From Gemmatimonadota bacterium (GTDB lineage Bacteria; Latescibacterota; UBA2968; GCA-2709665), in the NCBI GenBank assembly GCA_028877215.1, contig JAPPFJ010000029.1, positions 124,001 through 188,000 on the forward strand: a stretch of 64,000 bases of DNA, written 5' to 3'. The notes beneath the pieces were generated by a model. That model saw nothing but the letters and a program-made list of their open reading frames with translations, searched no databases and was not told the DNA's origin. Positions within the stretch are counted from its first letter, which is position 1, and the number at the start of each line of letters is the position of its first letter. The translations under genes and the position numbers were made by a program. Below, piece after piece: positions 1-6,477 of this stretch.

Positions 1-111
1 GGATTGCTCAAAGGCTGTTTGGATTCGGGAGGCGTACACCTGATCGAAGTGCCGGTGGATTATTCCGGAAACCACAAGTTGCTGGATGGGCAACTGGTGT
101 GTCCGCTGTGA
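1..111 (+). CDS. C-terminus of acetolactate-synthase-like ThDP enzyme (partial)
   Basis: The window opens inside an open frame that ends at a TGA at 109-111. Its last 36 residues contain the run HLIEVPVDYSGNHKL and finish QLVCPL. That ending is typical of catabolic acetolactate synthases and related thiamine-diphosphate enzymes, which close with an IEVPVDYSEN-type strand and a short LICP tail. Only the tail is visible, so the catalytic domains cannot be checked. The substrate (pyruvate to acetolactate, or another 2-oxoacid) is inferred from this motif alone. Confidence 0.55.
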   Translation, partial: GLLKGCLDSGGVHLIEVPVDYSGNHKLLDGQLVCPL

Positions 112-125
112 TGGGACCGACAGGC

Positions 126-146
126 GGGCGACCACAAGGGTCGCCC
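126..146. repeat. Short palindromic intergenic repeat (GGGCGACC-ACAA type)
   Basis: GGGCGACC and GGGTCGCCC form a near-perfect hairpin around an ACAA loop just after the first gene. Versions of the same short repeat occur at 48358-48378 (GGGCAACC, ACAA, GGGTTGCCC) and 32583-32605. A related 20-bp perfect palindrome lies at 48314-48333. It could act as a terminator-like hairpin, but no U-tract follows. It is best called a REP-like repeat. Confidence 0.6.
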
Positions 147-172
147 CTACGAATCGAATGGGGCTTATAACC

Positions 173-346
173 TTAACTTGACAGGCGCTCGTCAGCATTA
201 GTTATGTAATCTACAATTGCTAAAGCTGCAGTCCTATAAATCCAAGGAAGGTCCATTAAGTACATGGATCCTGTTGGCCGCGAGTAGCGATATCTTAATC
301 CCGTAAAAGCATCACAATGCTTCTTGAGGACATCATCTATACTCAT
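173..346 (-). CDS. Possible small hypothetical protein or gene fragment
   Basis: A 57-residue minus-strand frame starts at an ATG at 346 and ends at 173. It begins MSIDDVLKKHCDAFTG and ends ITNADERLSS. The stretch is clearly AT-richer than its surroundings, which suggests imported DNA. The frame stays open upstream into a region that is really a plus-strand transposase remnant, so this may be the 3' fragment of a broken gene. No family is recognised and the ribosome site is weak. The rest of 112-434 shows only the REP-like hairpin. Confidence 0.25.
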   Translation of the reverse strand: MSIDDVLKKHCDAFTGLRYRYSRPTGSMYLMDLPWIYRTAALAIVDYITNADERLSS

Positions 347-434
347 CCTAAAATAGTCTTTTTGAAGACACCTACGTGCCAAAATAGATTGAGACAACTC
401 CCCCTCCGAGATTCGTGTCGTATATTGGGCGTAG

Positions 435-661
435 AGGAGAGCACGAGATGAGGTCGCCGTCGAGAACGACCAGCTGCGCAAGGAACACGCGCTGCTGCGG
501 CGACGGCTGGAACAGGCGCAGACCATGCTCGAGATCCAAGAAAAAGCCTCCGGGATCCTGGGCATCCCTCTGAACCGGCCGCCGGCCGACGACGACGTAT
601 GATACGTGCGGCCGAACACCTCGCCCCGAGTGTGGGCTTGGCTTCAGCATGCCGTGCCCTA
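435..661 (+). pseudogene. IS3-type transposase remnant (end of orfA, start of orfB)
   Basis: Frame 435-602 encodes a charged, leucine-rich tail (ENDQLRKEHALLRRRLEQAQ) ending in KASGILGIPLNRPPADDDV. This is the usual C-terminal coiled coil and 'LLGIPL' ending of IS3-family OrfA proteins. An ATG at 599 overlaps the TGA at 600-602 in a -1 arrangement. It opens an OrfB-like N-terminus (IRAAEHLAPSVGLASACRAL) that stops making sense where the IS21-type repeat array begins near 661. Both ORFs are therefore truncated, and the insertion at 661 probably broke this element. The assignment rests on motif recognition. Confidence 0.6.
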
Positions 662-666
662 TCAAT

Positions 667-761
667 GATCGCCCATATGCGGCCACTGCAAGATCGGCAT
701 AATCAGGCCACTGCAGGATCGCATTAATCAGTCCAGTTGAAGATCGGCCTAATCAGGCCAC
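667..761. repeat. IS21-type terminal repeat array, 4 units of 25-bp period
   Basis: Four 20-bp units of the form GATCGGCATAATCAGGCCAC start at 667, 692, 717 and 742. They are spaced exactly 25 bp apart and all point the same way. Multiple short repeats at each end are characteristic of IS21-family elements, where they bind the transposase. The array directly abuts an IstA remnant. Equivalent arrays with the same orientation lie at 1827-1896 and 3458-3527. Confidence 0.75.
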
Positions 762-774
762 GCGGGATATGGTT

Positions 775-960
775 GAGGTTTCGGACCTTCCGGCAGCGTT
801 TCTACCTTCCGAGTGTCTCGCCAACAGTGTTGGACTTCGATCCGGGCGACGTGGCGCAGGTGGACTTCGGGCGCGGTTCCGAGATAGAGGACGTCTTCAC
901 TGAACAGACCATTGCGCCGCGGACCCTCGTGACGGTCCTGCCAGTGCTTATGTGTTACAC
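775..960 (+). pseudogene. istA: IS21-family IstA transposase fragment, copy A
   Basis: A short in-frame piece contains DFDPGDVAQVDFGRG followed by SEIEDVF. This matches the start of the IstA integrase core, where 'GEEAQVDFG' carries the first catalytic aspartate. Nothing of the helix-turn-helix N-terminus, the later DDE residues or IstB is present. The fragment is dead. A second, diverged copy is at 3095-3255. Both copies lead without a break into the same small membrane ORF, so this piece may now serve only as its upstream region. Confidence 0.65.
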
Positions 961-999
961 CCTGGGTCAGCCCCGGGGCAATTTTCAAGGAGGATAGTG

Positions 1000-1152
1000 A
1001 TGGAAGGAATTGTCGTAACACAGAGTGTGGTTGGCACCATTGCTTCACTGATCATACCTGCAGCCGCGATTTATTTTCTTCTGTTGATGTGGCGGCTGGT
1101 CCGCGCGGTGGAGAAGATTGCCGGTTCAGATCGCAAGGTGATCAAAACTTAA
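1000..1152 (+). CDS. 50-residue single-pass membrane protein, copy A
   Basis: An ATG at 1000 lies 7 nt after a strong AAGGAGG ribosome site (987-993). The 50-residue product has a short polar N-terminus, one long hydrophobic helix (about residues 12-32, ASLIIPAAAIYFLLLMW) and a basic tail (RLVRAVEKIAGSDRKVIKT). No family is recognised. A near-duplicate at 3280-3432 keeps the same length, start site and ribosome site with about 10 substitutions, several of them conservative. That argues for a translated gene rather than chance. The size and single helix resemble small membrane toxins or regulators, but that is only a resemblance. Confidence 0.55.
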   Translation: MEGIVVTQSVVGTIASLIIPAAAIYFLLLMWRLVRAVEKIAGSDRKVIKT

Positions 1153-1262
1153 ATCCAACATCGTGGAGCGCCCTTCTGGCCTCGTCCTGTTGTGATTTGG
1201 GAAGATAGGCGATCGAATACTCGCGTTTGTGCCCTGGGCAGAGTCTATCCAGGAGGTATGTT

Positions 1263-1811
1263 ATGAAAACCGGTATTTTGGGGTTATTGGCCGGGAGCTT
1301 TTTGTTTGTGAGTGGTCTCAGGGGCATAGATGACAACTATACGGTTGAATATTGGCCGGAACGTGATTATCAGATCTATTTCAGTGCGGATTACGACGTA
1401 CCTGAATCGAAGGCTTATTTGAGAGGAATTTCAGGTTCAGCACTCATCACCCTATCAATCAAGCATCTTCTAAATCAACGAAACCCGAAAGCTGATCAGA
1501 AACCAACGCGGAAGTTTCGCGAAGCGTTACAGATTTTTCTTGGAGTAGGCTTAATGACGGCCGGGTTCGAGTTGAAAGACCTTGGTCCGAGGTATGATCA
1601 AACTGTGTTGTTTCGAGGACAGTATTCGGATCCTGCAGTAGACCACCAGAAAGAATACTACGGCTTTATGGTGGGAGCTGTTGGGGCGGCGATGTCTACC
1701 TATTCGTCAAAGGTCCTTTGGGATGGAAGAGGAGCAAGTCTTGAATTTGATCGAGCATATGTGAAATTACGTCAGCAATTGAAGGTACGGGATTTGACTA
1801 TCGGCAAATAG
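1263..1811 (+). CDS. Hypothetical membrane-anchored protein
   Basis: The start at 1263 is chosen because a GGAGG sits at 1253-1257; an ATG at 1258 is out of frame and stops at once. The 182-residue product has a hydrophobic N-terminus (MKTGILGLLAGSFLFVSGL) that could be a signal anchor. Two further short hydrophobic stretches follow: residues about 98-110, FLGVGLMTAGFE, and about 145-160, FMVGAVGAAMST. A charged C-terminal helix ends it. The family is not recognised. It lies between two IS21-type repeat arrays with the 50-residue membrane gene just upstream, so both may be passengers of a mobile cassette. Its low GC content supports a foreign origin. Confidence 0.5.
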   Translation: MKTGILGLLAGSFLFVSGLRGIDDNYTVEYWPERDYQIYFSADYDVPESKAYLRGISGSALITLSIKHLLNQRNPKADQKPTRKFREALQIFLGVGLMTAGFELKDLGPRYDQTVLFRGQYSDPAVDHQKEYYGFMVGAVGAAMSTYSSKVLWDGRGASLEFDRAYVKLRQQLKVRDLTIGK

Positions 1812-1826
1812 GCCCCTCCCCTTAAG

Positions 1827-1896
1827 GATCGCCCTGATGCGGCCACAGCAAGATCGGCATAATCAGGCCACTCCAGGATCGCCGTAATCAGGCCAC
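1827..1896. repeat. IS21-type terminal repeat array, 3 units
   Basis: Units start at 1827, 1852 and 1877, again exactly 25 bp apart and in the same orientation as the array at 667-761. Because the orientation is the same, this is not the opposite end of a simple element bounded at 667. It looks like the same end of another copy. Confidence 0.75.
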
Positions 1897-1902
1897 CTGA
1901 CC

Positions 1903-1953
1903 TTATGTATAAACGCCCAGGAAGGTGAAATCCTCCTGGGCGTCTATACATAA
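1903..1953. terminator. Long hairpin, probable bidirectional terminator
   Basis: TTATGTATA, one base, then ACGCCCAGGA pairs with TCCTGGGCGT, one base, then TATACATAA. This gives two stems of 9 and 10 bp with a single mismatch between them and an 11-nt loop. The AT-rich outer stem supplies U-rich ends on both strands. It follows the plus-strand gene ending at 1811 and lies beyond the minus-strand operon ending at 2057. The GCCCAGGA/TCCTGGGC core recurs in the terminator at 3607-3632. Confidence 0.6.
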
Positions 1954-2012
1954 AGGCTTTTTGGGAACCGCCGAAGCCGATTACGTTTGGTGGCATTGAC
2001 GTGGAGGGGAAC
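1953..2012 (+). pseudogene. Phd-like antitoxin C-terminal remnant, copy A
   Basis: Read from 1953, the frame gives KAFWEPPKPITFGGIDVEGNE. This aligns with the C-terminal end of the intact Phd-like antitoxin at 3800-4072 (EGLWEHAKPITSEEIDEARNE). A better-preserved remnant at 3642-3740 sits in the same place relative to a CCCAGGAGG hairpin. The piece has no start and no DNA-binding N-domain. Confidence 0.45.
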
Positions 2013-2056
2013 GAACCCGGCCGTCAGGACTCACGAGCCATTAAACGGGAACCGGT

Positions 2057-2470
2057 TCAATCCTTCGTCTCAGTTGACTCTCTATACAGATCAAGAACTT
2101 CGGGAGGCGTTTGAGGAGAATCTTCCAGACCCTTTAAAACACGTTCAAATACATCTGGCCTGAGTTTCTCTGCCCTCGCATTCGTTGCAAACAGCTTTTC
2201 GACATCTCTCATCCTAACGAGCGTTGCATTCTCATAATAGACAATCGAAGGTTCTTTTATACGAGAGTGCTCTCCCTTTTTCAAAACAGTCGTCGAATCT
2301 TGCCAACGCTTCCGATAAGTGATCACATTTACCAAAATCACTTTGTCATCCAACCCGACAGGTTCGCAAAGCACAATGTTAAGGTGACCTCCACTCTTCG
2401 ATCCATCTGGCAAAATCGCAGTATCGCCAGGTACTACAGGCCCAACAAACGCTCCCTGTACCCCGTGCAT
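2057..2470 (-). CDS. Putative toxin partner of Panacea antitoxin (PemK/SH3-like)
   Basis: A 137-residue protein whose start at 2470 overlaps the end of the upstream Panacea gene by about 37 bp in another frame, so the two are translationally coupled. The central part reads as beta strands: GGHLNIVLCEP, KVILVNVITY, then VLKKGEHSRIKEPSIVYYENATLV. This layout ('NIVLCEPV... VNVTTY... ILKPGEHPFI... SVVYYENARV') is familiar from small SH3-barrel, PemK-like proteins that sit beside DUF4065 genes. I infer a toxin, perhaps an mRNA interferase. No catalytic residue can be fixed from sequence alone. A GAGG site lies about 8 nt before the start. Confidence 0.5.
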   Translation of the reverse strand: MHGVQGAFVGPVVPGDTAILPDGSKSGGHLNIVLCEPVGLDDKVILVNVITYRKRWQDSTTVLKKGEHSRIKEPSIVYYENATLVRMRDVEKLFATNARAEKLRPDVFERVLKGLEDSPQTPPEVLDLYRESTETKD

Positions 2471-2985
2471 CGAATGTCCTCAAGAATTATCTCCATATCC
2501 TCCGGACAGTAATCCACAGCCTTCAAAATGTCTCTGAGATCGATAGGTACCCTACCCTTCTTTACTTCCGTATACTCAGGAAATTCATGCGTATAGTCCT
2601 TCAATTTTTGAAATGACCAACTCCCAAACCTCCTGTAAAGTCCATCCATGATCTCCCTATCCGAGCGAGAAAGCCGACCAAAATACGGCAGCTCCCCAGA
2701 TAAAGAGACACCATATCCATGGGTCACAAAATAAGAATCCCACTCCCTTTCTCTCTTCTTCCCATTAATCAAATCTAACGTATTGCTCAAAATAGGCCCG
2801 TTCGCCATCGAAAAATAGTTGTCATACGTAACAGCATAACCGCGCTGACGAAGTGACTCTCGATCCAACATGTACAAAAACTTCATAAGCCTGAACTTAT
2901 CCCAAACACCCCCGGCTAAATTGAGAAAATACGCTGTAGCCTGAACCGTTCTGTCTAAACGAAATTTCGGCGGCATCCAGTTCAT
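2434..2985 (-). CDS. Panacea-domain (DUF4065/SocA-like) antitoxin
   Basis: The product is about 183 residues when started at the ATG at 2985, which has a GGAGG 9 nt upstream; an in-frame ATG at 3027 is less well placed. The sequence carries the Panacea signature: a helix with WDKFRLMKFLYMLDRESL, then GYAVTYDNYFSMANGPILSNTLDLI, and a later SFQKLKDYTHEFPEY segment. That corresponds to the 'KLQKLLYFADRE... YGPV' pattern of DUF4065 proteins. Panacea proteins neutralise many unrelated toxins. The overlapping downstream gene is the natural partner. The pair is unusually AT-rich for this window and sits between IS remnants, consistent with recent acquisition. Confidence 0.75.
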   Translation of the reverse strand: MNWMPPKFRLDRTVQATAYFLNLAGGVWDKFRLMKFLYMLDRESLRQRGYAVTYDNYFSMANGPILSNTLDLINGKKREREWDSYFVTHGYGVSLSGELPYFGRLSRSDREIMDGLYRRFGSWSFQKLKDYTHEFPEYTEVKKGRVPIDLRDILKAVDYCPEDMEIILEDIRCTGYRERLLGL

Positions 2986-3094
2986 GTCGGGTATCCTCCA
3001 GCTTGACAACGGATTTATTGATTCCAAAATACCTTACTCACCAACGAAAACCAAGACCTAAAACCGTACAGGAGACCCATTCTCTGCAGTCCGC

Positions 3095-3255
3095 TTTTAC
3101 GACGTCGTCAGCTACAATGCCCCCCTCAACGTAGTGCAGGTGGACTTCGGGCGGGGTCCGACGATAAGCGACGTCTTCACAGAACAGACCATTGCGACGT
3201 GGATCTTCGTGACGGTGCTGCCAGTTCTTTTGTGTTACACCCAGGGTCTGCCCTT
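3095..3255 (+). pseudogene. istA: IS21-family IstA transposase fragment, copy B
   Basis: This stretch encodes NVVQVDFGRGPTISDVFTEQ, matching copy A (DVAQVDFGRGSEIEDVFTEQ) and the first catalytic-aspartate region of IstA. Upstream and downstream parts of the transposase are missing. Like copy A, it runs straight into the ribosome site of the 50-residue membrane ORF, so the two features were duplicated together. Confidence 0.6.
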
Positions 3256-3279
3256 GGGCAGTTTTCAAGGAGGATAGTG

Positions 3280-3432
3280 ATGGAAGGTATTGCCGTAACA
3301 CATGGTGTGGTTGAAATCCTTGCTTCACTGATCGTACCTGCAGCCGCGATTTATTTTCTTCTGTTGATGTGGCGGCTGGTTCGCGCGGTGGAGAAGATTG
3401 CCAGTTCAGATCGCAAGTTGATCAAGACGTAA
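3280..3432 (+). CDS. 50-residue single-pass membrane protein, copy B
   Basis: Same length and layout as the gene at 1000-1152: ATG at 3280, AAGGAGG 7 nt upstream, a hydrophobic helix (SLIVPAAAIYFLLLMW) and the basic tail RLVRAVEKIASSDRKLIKT. The two copies differ mainly around residues 5-18. Keeping start, length and helix intact in both supports a real small protein. Function unknown. It precedes the third IS21-type repeat array. Confidence 0.55.
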   Translation: MEGIAVTHGVVEILASLIVPAAAIYFLLLMWRLVRAVEKIASSDRKLIKT

Positions 3433-3457
3433 GTTCCAGAATGTCGACGCGGATAGT

Positions 3458-3527
3458 TTGCGGCCTAATGCGACCACAGTAAGATCGGCATAATCAGGTC
3501 ACTCCAGGATCGCCTTGATCGGGCCAC
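3458..3527. repeat. IS21-type terminal repeat array, 3 units (one degenerate)
   Basis: Units start at 3458 (degenerate), 3483 and 3508 with the same 25-bp spacing and orientation as the arrays at 667 and 1827. It follows the second copy of the IstA-fragment/small-membrane-gene cassette. Confidence 0.7.
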
Positions 3528-3606
3528 CGGACCTTATTGGCAAGACTCCAAGCCACGCTCTTAAAAATCACCTGAATAACCGGCCTGAAGACCTGACATC
3601 GTGAAA

Positions 3607-3632
3607 GCCCAGGAGGCGAAATCCTCCTGGGC
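3607..3632 (+). terminator. Rho-independent terminator
   Basis: A perfect 10-bp stem, GCCCAGGAGG with CCTCCTGGGC, surrounds a 6-nt loop and is followed by TTTTG. It would end transcription from the small membrane gene or the IS remnant upstream. The stem matches the core of the hairpin at 1903-1953. Confidence 0.8.
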
Positions 3633-3641
3633 TTTTGTACA

Positions 3642-3740
3642 TTGGGCTTGTGGGAACTGGCAAAGCCGATTAACTTTCAAGACATTGATGCAGTGCGAGA
3701 CGAAATGTGGCGGGAGTTTGATCCGGCATACGCCAATTTG
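3642..3740 (+). pseudogene. Phd-like antitoxin C-terminal remnant, copy B
   Basis: The frame gives GLWELAKPINFQDIDAVRDE then MWREFDPAYANLTG. It is closely similar to the tail of the intact antitoxin 300 bp downstream (GLWEHAKPITSEEIDEARNE then TWRKFDQAEKA). The N-terminal DNA-binding part is absent, and the terminator stem sits where it should be. It is a duplicated, decayed gene end. Confidence 0.55.
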
Positions 3741-3799
3741 ACGGGTACTGAACTATCGACCCGAACGACTCTCCGGCTTTCTTTTCGAAGGAGCAAGAC

Positions 3800-4072
3800 A
3801 TGCGCAAGATCAATATCAACGAAGCAAAGACAACTCTTGCGTCATTGGTCAAAGAGGTGGCCAATGGTGAGGAAGTAATAATCACCGAGGAAAGCGGCTT
3901 GGCCATTCAACTCGTTCTATTGGAAGAGGCACCTGGTTTGCCTGGCTTCGATGAAGGCACGCTCTTCAATCCCGAAGGCTTGTGGGAACACGCGAAGCCG
4001 ATTACCAGTGAAGAAATCGATGAAGCGCGAAACGAAACGTGGCGGAAGTTTGATCAGGCGGAAAAAGCATAA
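3800..4072 (+). CDS. Phd/YefM-like antitoxin, apparently orphan
   Basis: A 90-residue protein opening MRKININEAKTTLASLVKEV followed by ANGEEVIITEESGLAIQLVL. This is the Phd/YefM fold, in which the N-terminal half binds operator DNA and the C-terminal half wraps the toxin. An AAGGAG site precedes the ATG. A Doc, RelE or PIN toxin would normally follow, but none is seen in 4073-4279, and the next gene is unrelated. With two broken relatives upstream, this antitoxin may have lost its partner or may act in trans. Confidence 0.7.
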   Translation: MRKININEAKTTLASLVKEVANGEEVIITEESGLAIQLVLLEEAPGLPGFDEGTLFNPEGLWEHAKPITSEEIDEARNETWRKFDQAEKA

Positions 4073-4279
4073 TGTGTCGTGATTTTGGCATGTTTATGGT
4101 AACCTTGCGGCGTCATTTGGACCTTGCAGATAATGCGTTGTTGAAAGGCCAGGTGCCAGCCTGATAGCCCATCGAGCCATGAGTGCGCACGGTTTTACCT
4201 GGAGAGCTGTTTTCAGACGGATAACCGAGTCAAAACCGGGAGAGTTTCAATCCAACTCGAAGTCGGGGAGGATATTTAC

Positions 4280-4597
4280 ATGTCATATGCGGATTATACG
4301 GCCGAGGAGATAGAGTCACGAGGTCGGGCGATTTTCGCGGAGCAGATCCGTGACCGGTTGAATACAGATCATCGAGGCAAGTTCTTGGTAATTGACATCG
4401 AAACAGGTGCATACAAAGTCGACGCGGACGATCTGGTAGCAACAAAACAGTTGCTTGCTACGCGACCTAACGCCGTCATCTATGGTTTGCGAATTGGGTT
4501 TCCGACCGCATATCGAATCCGCGGCATGGACGACTTTACGAATGCTAACCGACCCGCAAAGTCACAGTGCCATACACGAATCGGAGTCCAAAAATGA
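4280..4597 (+). CDS. Conserved hypothetical protein
   Basis: A 105-residue protein with a GGGGAGG ribosome site 8 nt before the ATG at 4280. The core KFLVIDIETGAYKVDADDL, then ATKQLLATRP and AVIYGLRIGFPTAYRI, is recognisable as a small conserved family common in cyanobacteria and other bacteria. Those proteins are often found near toxin-antitoxin genes; no function is established that I can name. Its stop overlaps the next ATG (ATGA at 4594-4597), which suggests coupling to the heparinase-like gene. The last 20 residues do not look like the usual family ending and may be read-through into imported sequence. Confidence 0.55.
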   Translation: MSYADYTAEEIESRGRAIFAEQIRDRLNTDHRGKFLVIDIETGAYKVDADDLVATKQLLATRPNAVIYGLRIGFPTAYRIRGMDDFTNANRPAKSQCHTRIGVQK

Positions 4598-6462
4598 AAC
4601 CCTTCTCTGAAGATCTGCTCGCGAAGCTGGCCAATACGACGGTGGCGCCTCCAGTGTCACGGCCGAGAGTGCTGCTGGGCGCTGAGGAGGTGGATGGGGT
4701 CCGGGAACGGGCGAGGGGGATACCGGGGTTTGTCGACAAGCTCGCGGAGGCGGCGCGGGAGGCGTCCGGCAGCGAGGACCTGTTCGGCGCCGAGCCGGAG
4801 CTTCCGTATTTCTGCCAGACGCCGCTCCGCTCCCTGGCGAATGCCGCTTTCATCCTGGAGGACGAGGCGTTCGCGGCACGGGCGATCGAGGGCGTGGAGG
4901 TGATGTTCTCGTTTCCGCCGGAGGAGTGGGTGGCGCGCCCGCACCGGCCCATGCGATGCGATCACGCCATGCTGAACGTGGCGTCGGCGATCGGTATTTC
5001 GACGGATCTCTGCACTTCGCTGTGGCCGGCTGGCGCCCCGGCGTCGATTTCAGAACGGATCAACGCATACACGGTCGCGCGGTTTCTCGAAACCTGGGAA
5101 AAACAGGATGCGCACTGGTCGAGCCCGAGCTACCATTGGAACTGGAAGATCATGTGCTGCGGCGAGATGGGAACGGCGGCGATCGCGTGCGCGGAGGCGA
5201 TTTCGGATCTCGACGGGGTGCTGAGGGCGGCGCTCGAAGGGTGTCTGGACATCCTCGATTTCGTTCCGCCGGAAGGAGACTGGGCGGAGGGCCCCGGATA
5301 CTGGCTTGGCACACTGGGGCACGGCGTGAAATTTGGTGTGGGATTACGTCGGGCGACGGGCGGAGCGGTTGACCTGTTCGAGCATCCGGCGTTGCGGAAA
5401 ACCGGCGACTATATCGTACACGTGACCGAGCCGGACGGAAAGGTCTACAACTTCAACGATAACGGCATTGCCCTCGGTCCCAGTCTCGACTATCTGTTGC
5501 TGCTGGCCAGGCTGCGCCGCCGGGGAGACTGGGCCAGAACTGCGCGCGAAAGCGACCACGCGACCGTGGAACGCCTGATCTGGGACGATCCGTCGCTGGC
5601 GGATGCGATCCCCGAAGAGACATCGGGAAGTTATCCGACGACCGGTGTGGTGACGATGCGCAGCGGGTGGGATGACCAGGCCACGTTCGTGGGCCTGAAG
5701 TCCGGTTCAAGCGCCGTCGGCCATTCGCAGCTGGACGCGAACTCATTCGTCGTCTCCTCGCGCGGAGAACGACTGCTGATCGACGAGGGGATCTGGCCAT
5801 ACGGCCACGACTTGGGATTCTTCGACAGCGGCGGCGGGAAAAGGTGGAACTTCGACGGCAACGGAACGATCGGCCACAACACGCTCATGGTGGACGGCGA
5901 GGGCCAGCGCTACGGCGCCGAATATCCCGGAAGGATCGTCTCTTTCGACGGGGGGGAGGACGTGGACGTGGCGGTCGCCGACGCCACGGCGGCATACAGC
6001 GGCCGGTTGAAACGGTATCTGCGGACGCTGGCTTTTTTGAAGCCCGACGTGCTCCTGGTCTACGATCGGGTCTCATCGGAGGAGCCCCGGCTGTTCGAGT
6101 GGCTGTTTCATCACCGGGCGGACGTGTCAGGTGACGAGCGGCTGACACGGTTCACGCGAAACGGCGTGACGTTGTCACTGTCCAGAGTGATTCCGGAACA
6201 AATGGAATGCTGGCGGATGAGCGACGTAAGGCGTACCAGTACGTATACCGAGTCCAACCAGTTTCGACCCAAGCGGGTCAGTGTCGAATACAGGAGTTAC
6301 GGGCCGTTTCATCCGTGCCGGGAAATCGAGGTGTTGTGGGCGATCCATGTGGGAGACGCATCTGATCGGCCGGAAGTCGAGGCATCAGTGGGGGATGGAA
6401 CGGCGACGGTCCGGGTGGCATTCCGTAACGGGATCGAGCGAATTGTGACGCTGACGAGATAA
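4594..6462 (+). CDS. Heparinase II/III-like polysaccharide lyase
   Basis: About 622 residues. The ATG at 4594 is preferred over a GTG at 4567 because it overlaps the upstream stop. The N-terminal half is an alpha/alpha toroid with SYHWNWKIMCCGEMGTAAIA and GDWAEGPGYWLGTLGHGV. The C-terminal half is the beta-sandwich heparinase II/III domain, with GHSQLDANSFVVSSRGERLL, DEGIWPYG and GTIGHNTLMVDGEGQ. Family members cleave uronic-acid-containing polysaccharides (heparin/heparan sulfate, alginate and related glycans) by beta-elimination. No clear signal peptide is present, so it may act on imported oligosaccharides or be exported by another route. The substrate cannot be told from sequence. Confidence 0.85.
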   Translation: MKPFSEDLLAKLANTTVAPPVSRPRVLLGAEEVDGVRERARGIPGFVDKLAEAAREASGSEDLFGAEPELPYFCQTPLRSLANAAFILEDEAFAARAIEGVEVMFSFPPEEWVARPHRPMRCDHAMLNVASAIGISTDLCTSLWPAGAPASISERINAYTVARFLETWEKQDAHWSSPSYHWNWKIMCCGEMGTAAIACAEAISDLDGVLRAALEGCLDILDFVPPEGDWAEGPGYWLGTLGHGVKFGVGLRRATGGAVDLFEHPALRKTGDYIVHVTEPDGKVYNFNDNGIALGPSLDYLLLLARLRRRGDWARTARESDHATVERLIWDDPSLADAIPEETSGSYPTTGVVTMRSGWDDQATFVGLKSGSSAVGHSQLDANSFVVSSRGERLLIDEGIWPYGHDLGFFDSGGGKRWNFDGNGTIGHNTLMVDGEGQRYGAEYPGRIVSFDGGEDVDVAVADATAAYSGRLKRYLRTLAFLKPDVLLVYDRVSSEEPRLFEWLFHHRADVSGDERLTRFTRNGVTLSLSRVIPEQMECWRMSDVRRTSTYTESNQFRPKRVSVEYRSYGPFHPCREIEVLWAIHVGDASDRPEVEASVGDGTATVRVAFRNGIERIVTLTR

Positions 6463-6477
6463 ACCGCCGAGTCTCGT

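Noticed and set aside
667..761. Possible CRISPR array, because of regular repeats with 5-bp gaps
   Set aside because: Spacing is 25 bp with almost no spacer, repeats are imperfect, no cas genes are near, and the units match IS21-type ends beside an IstA fragment.
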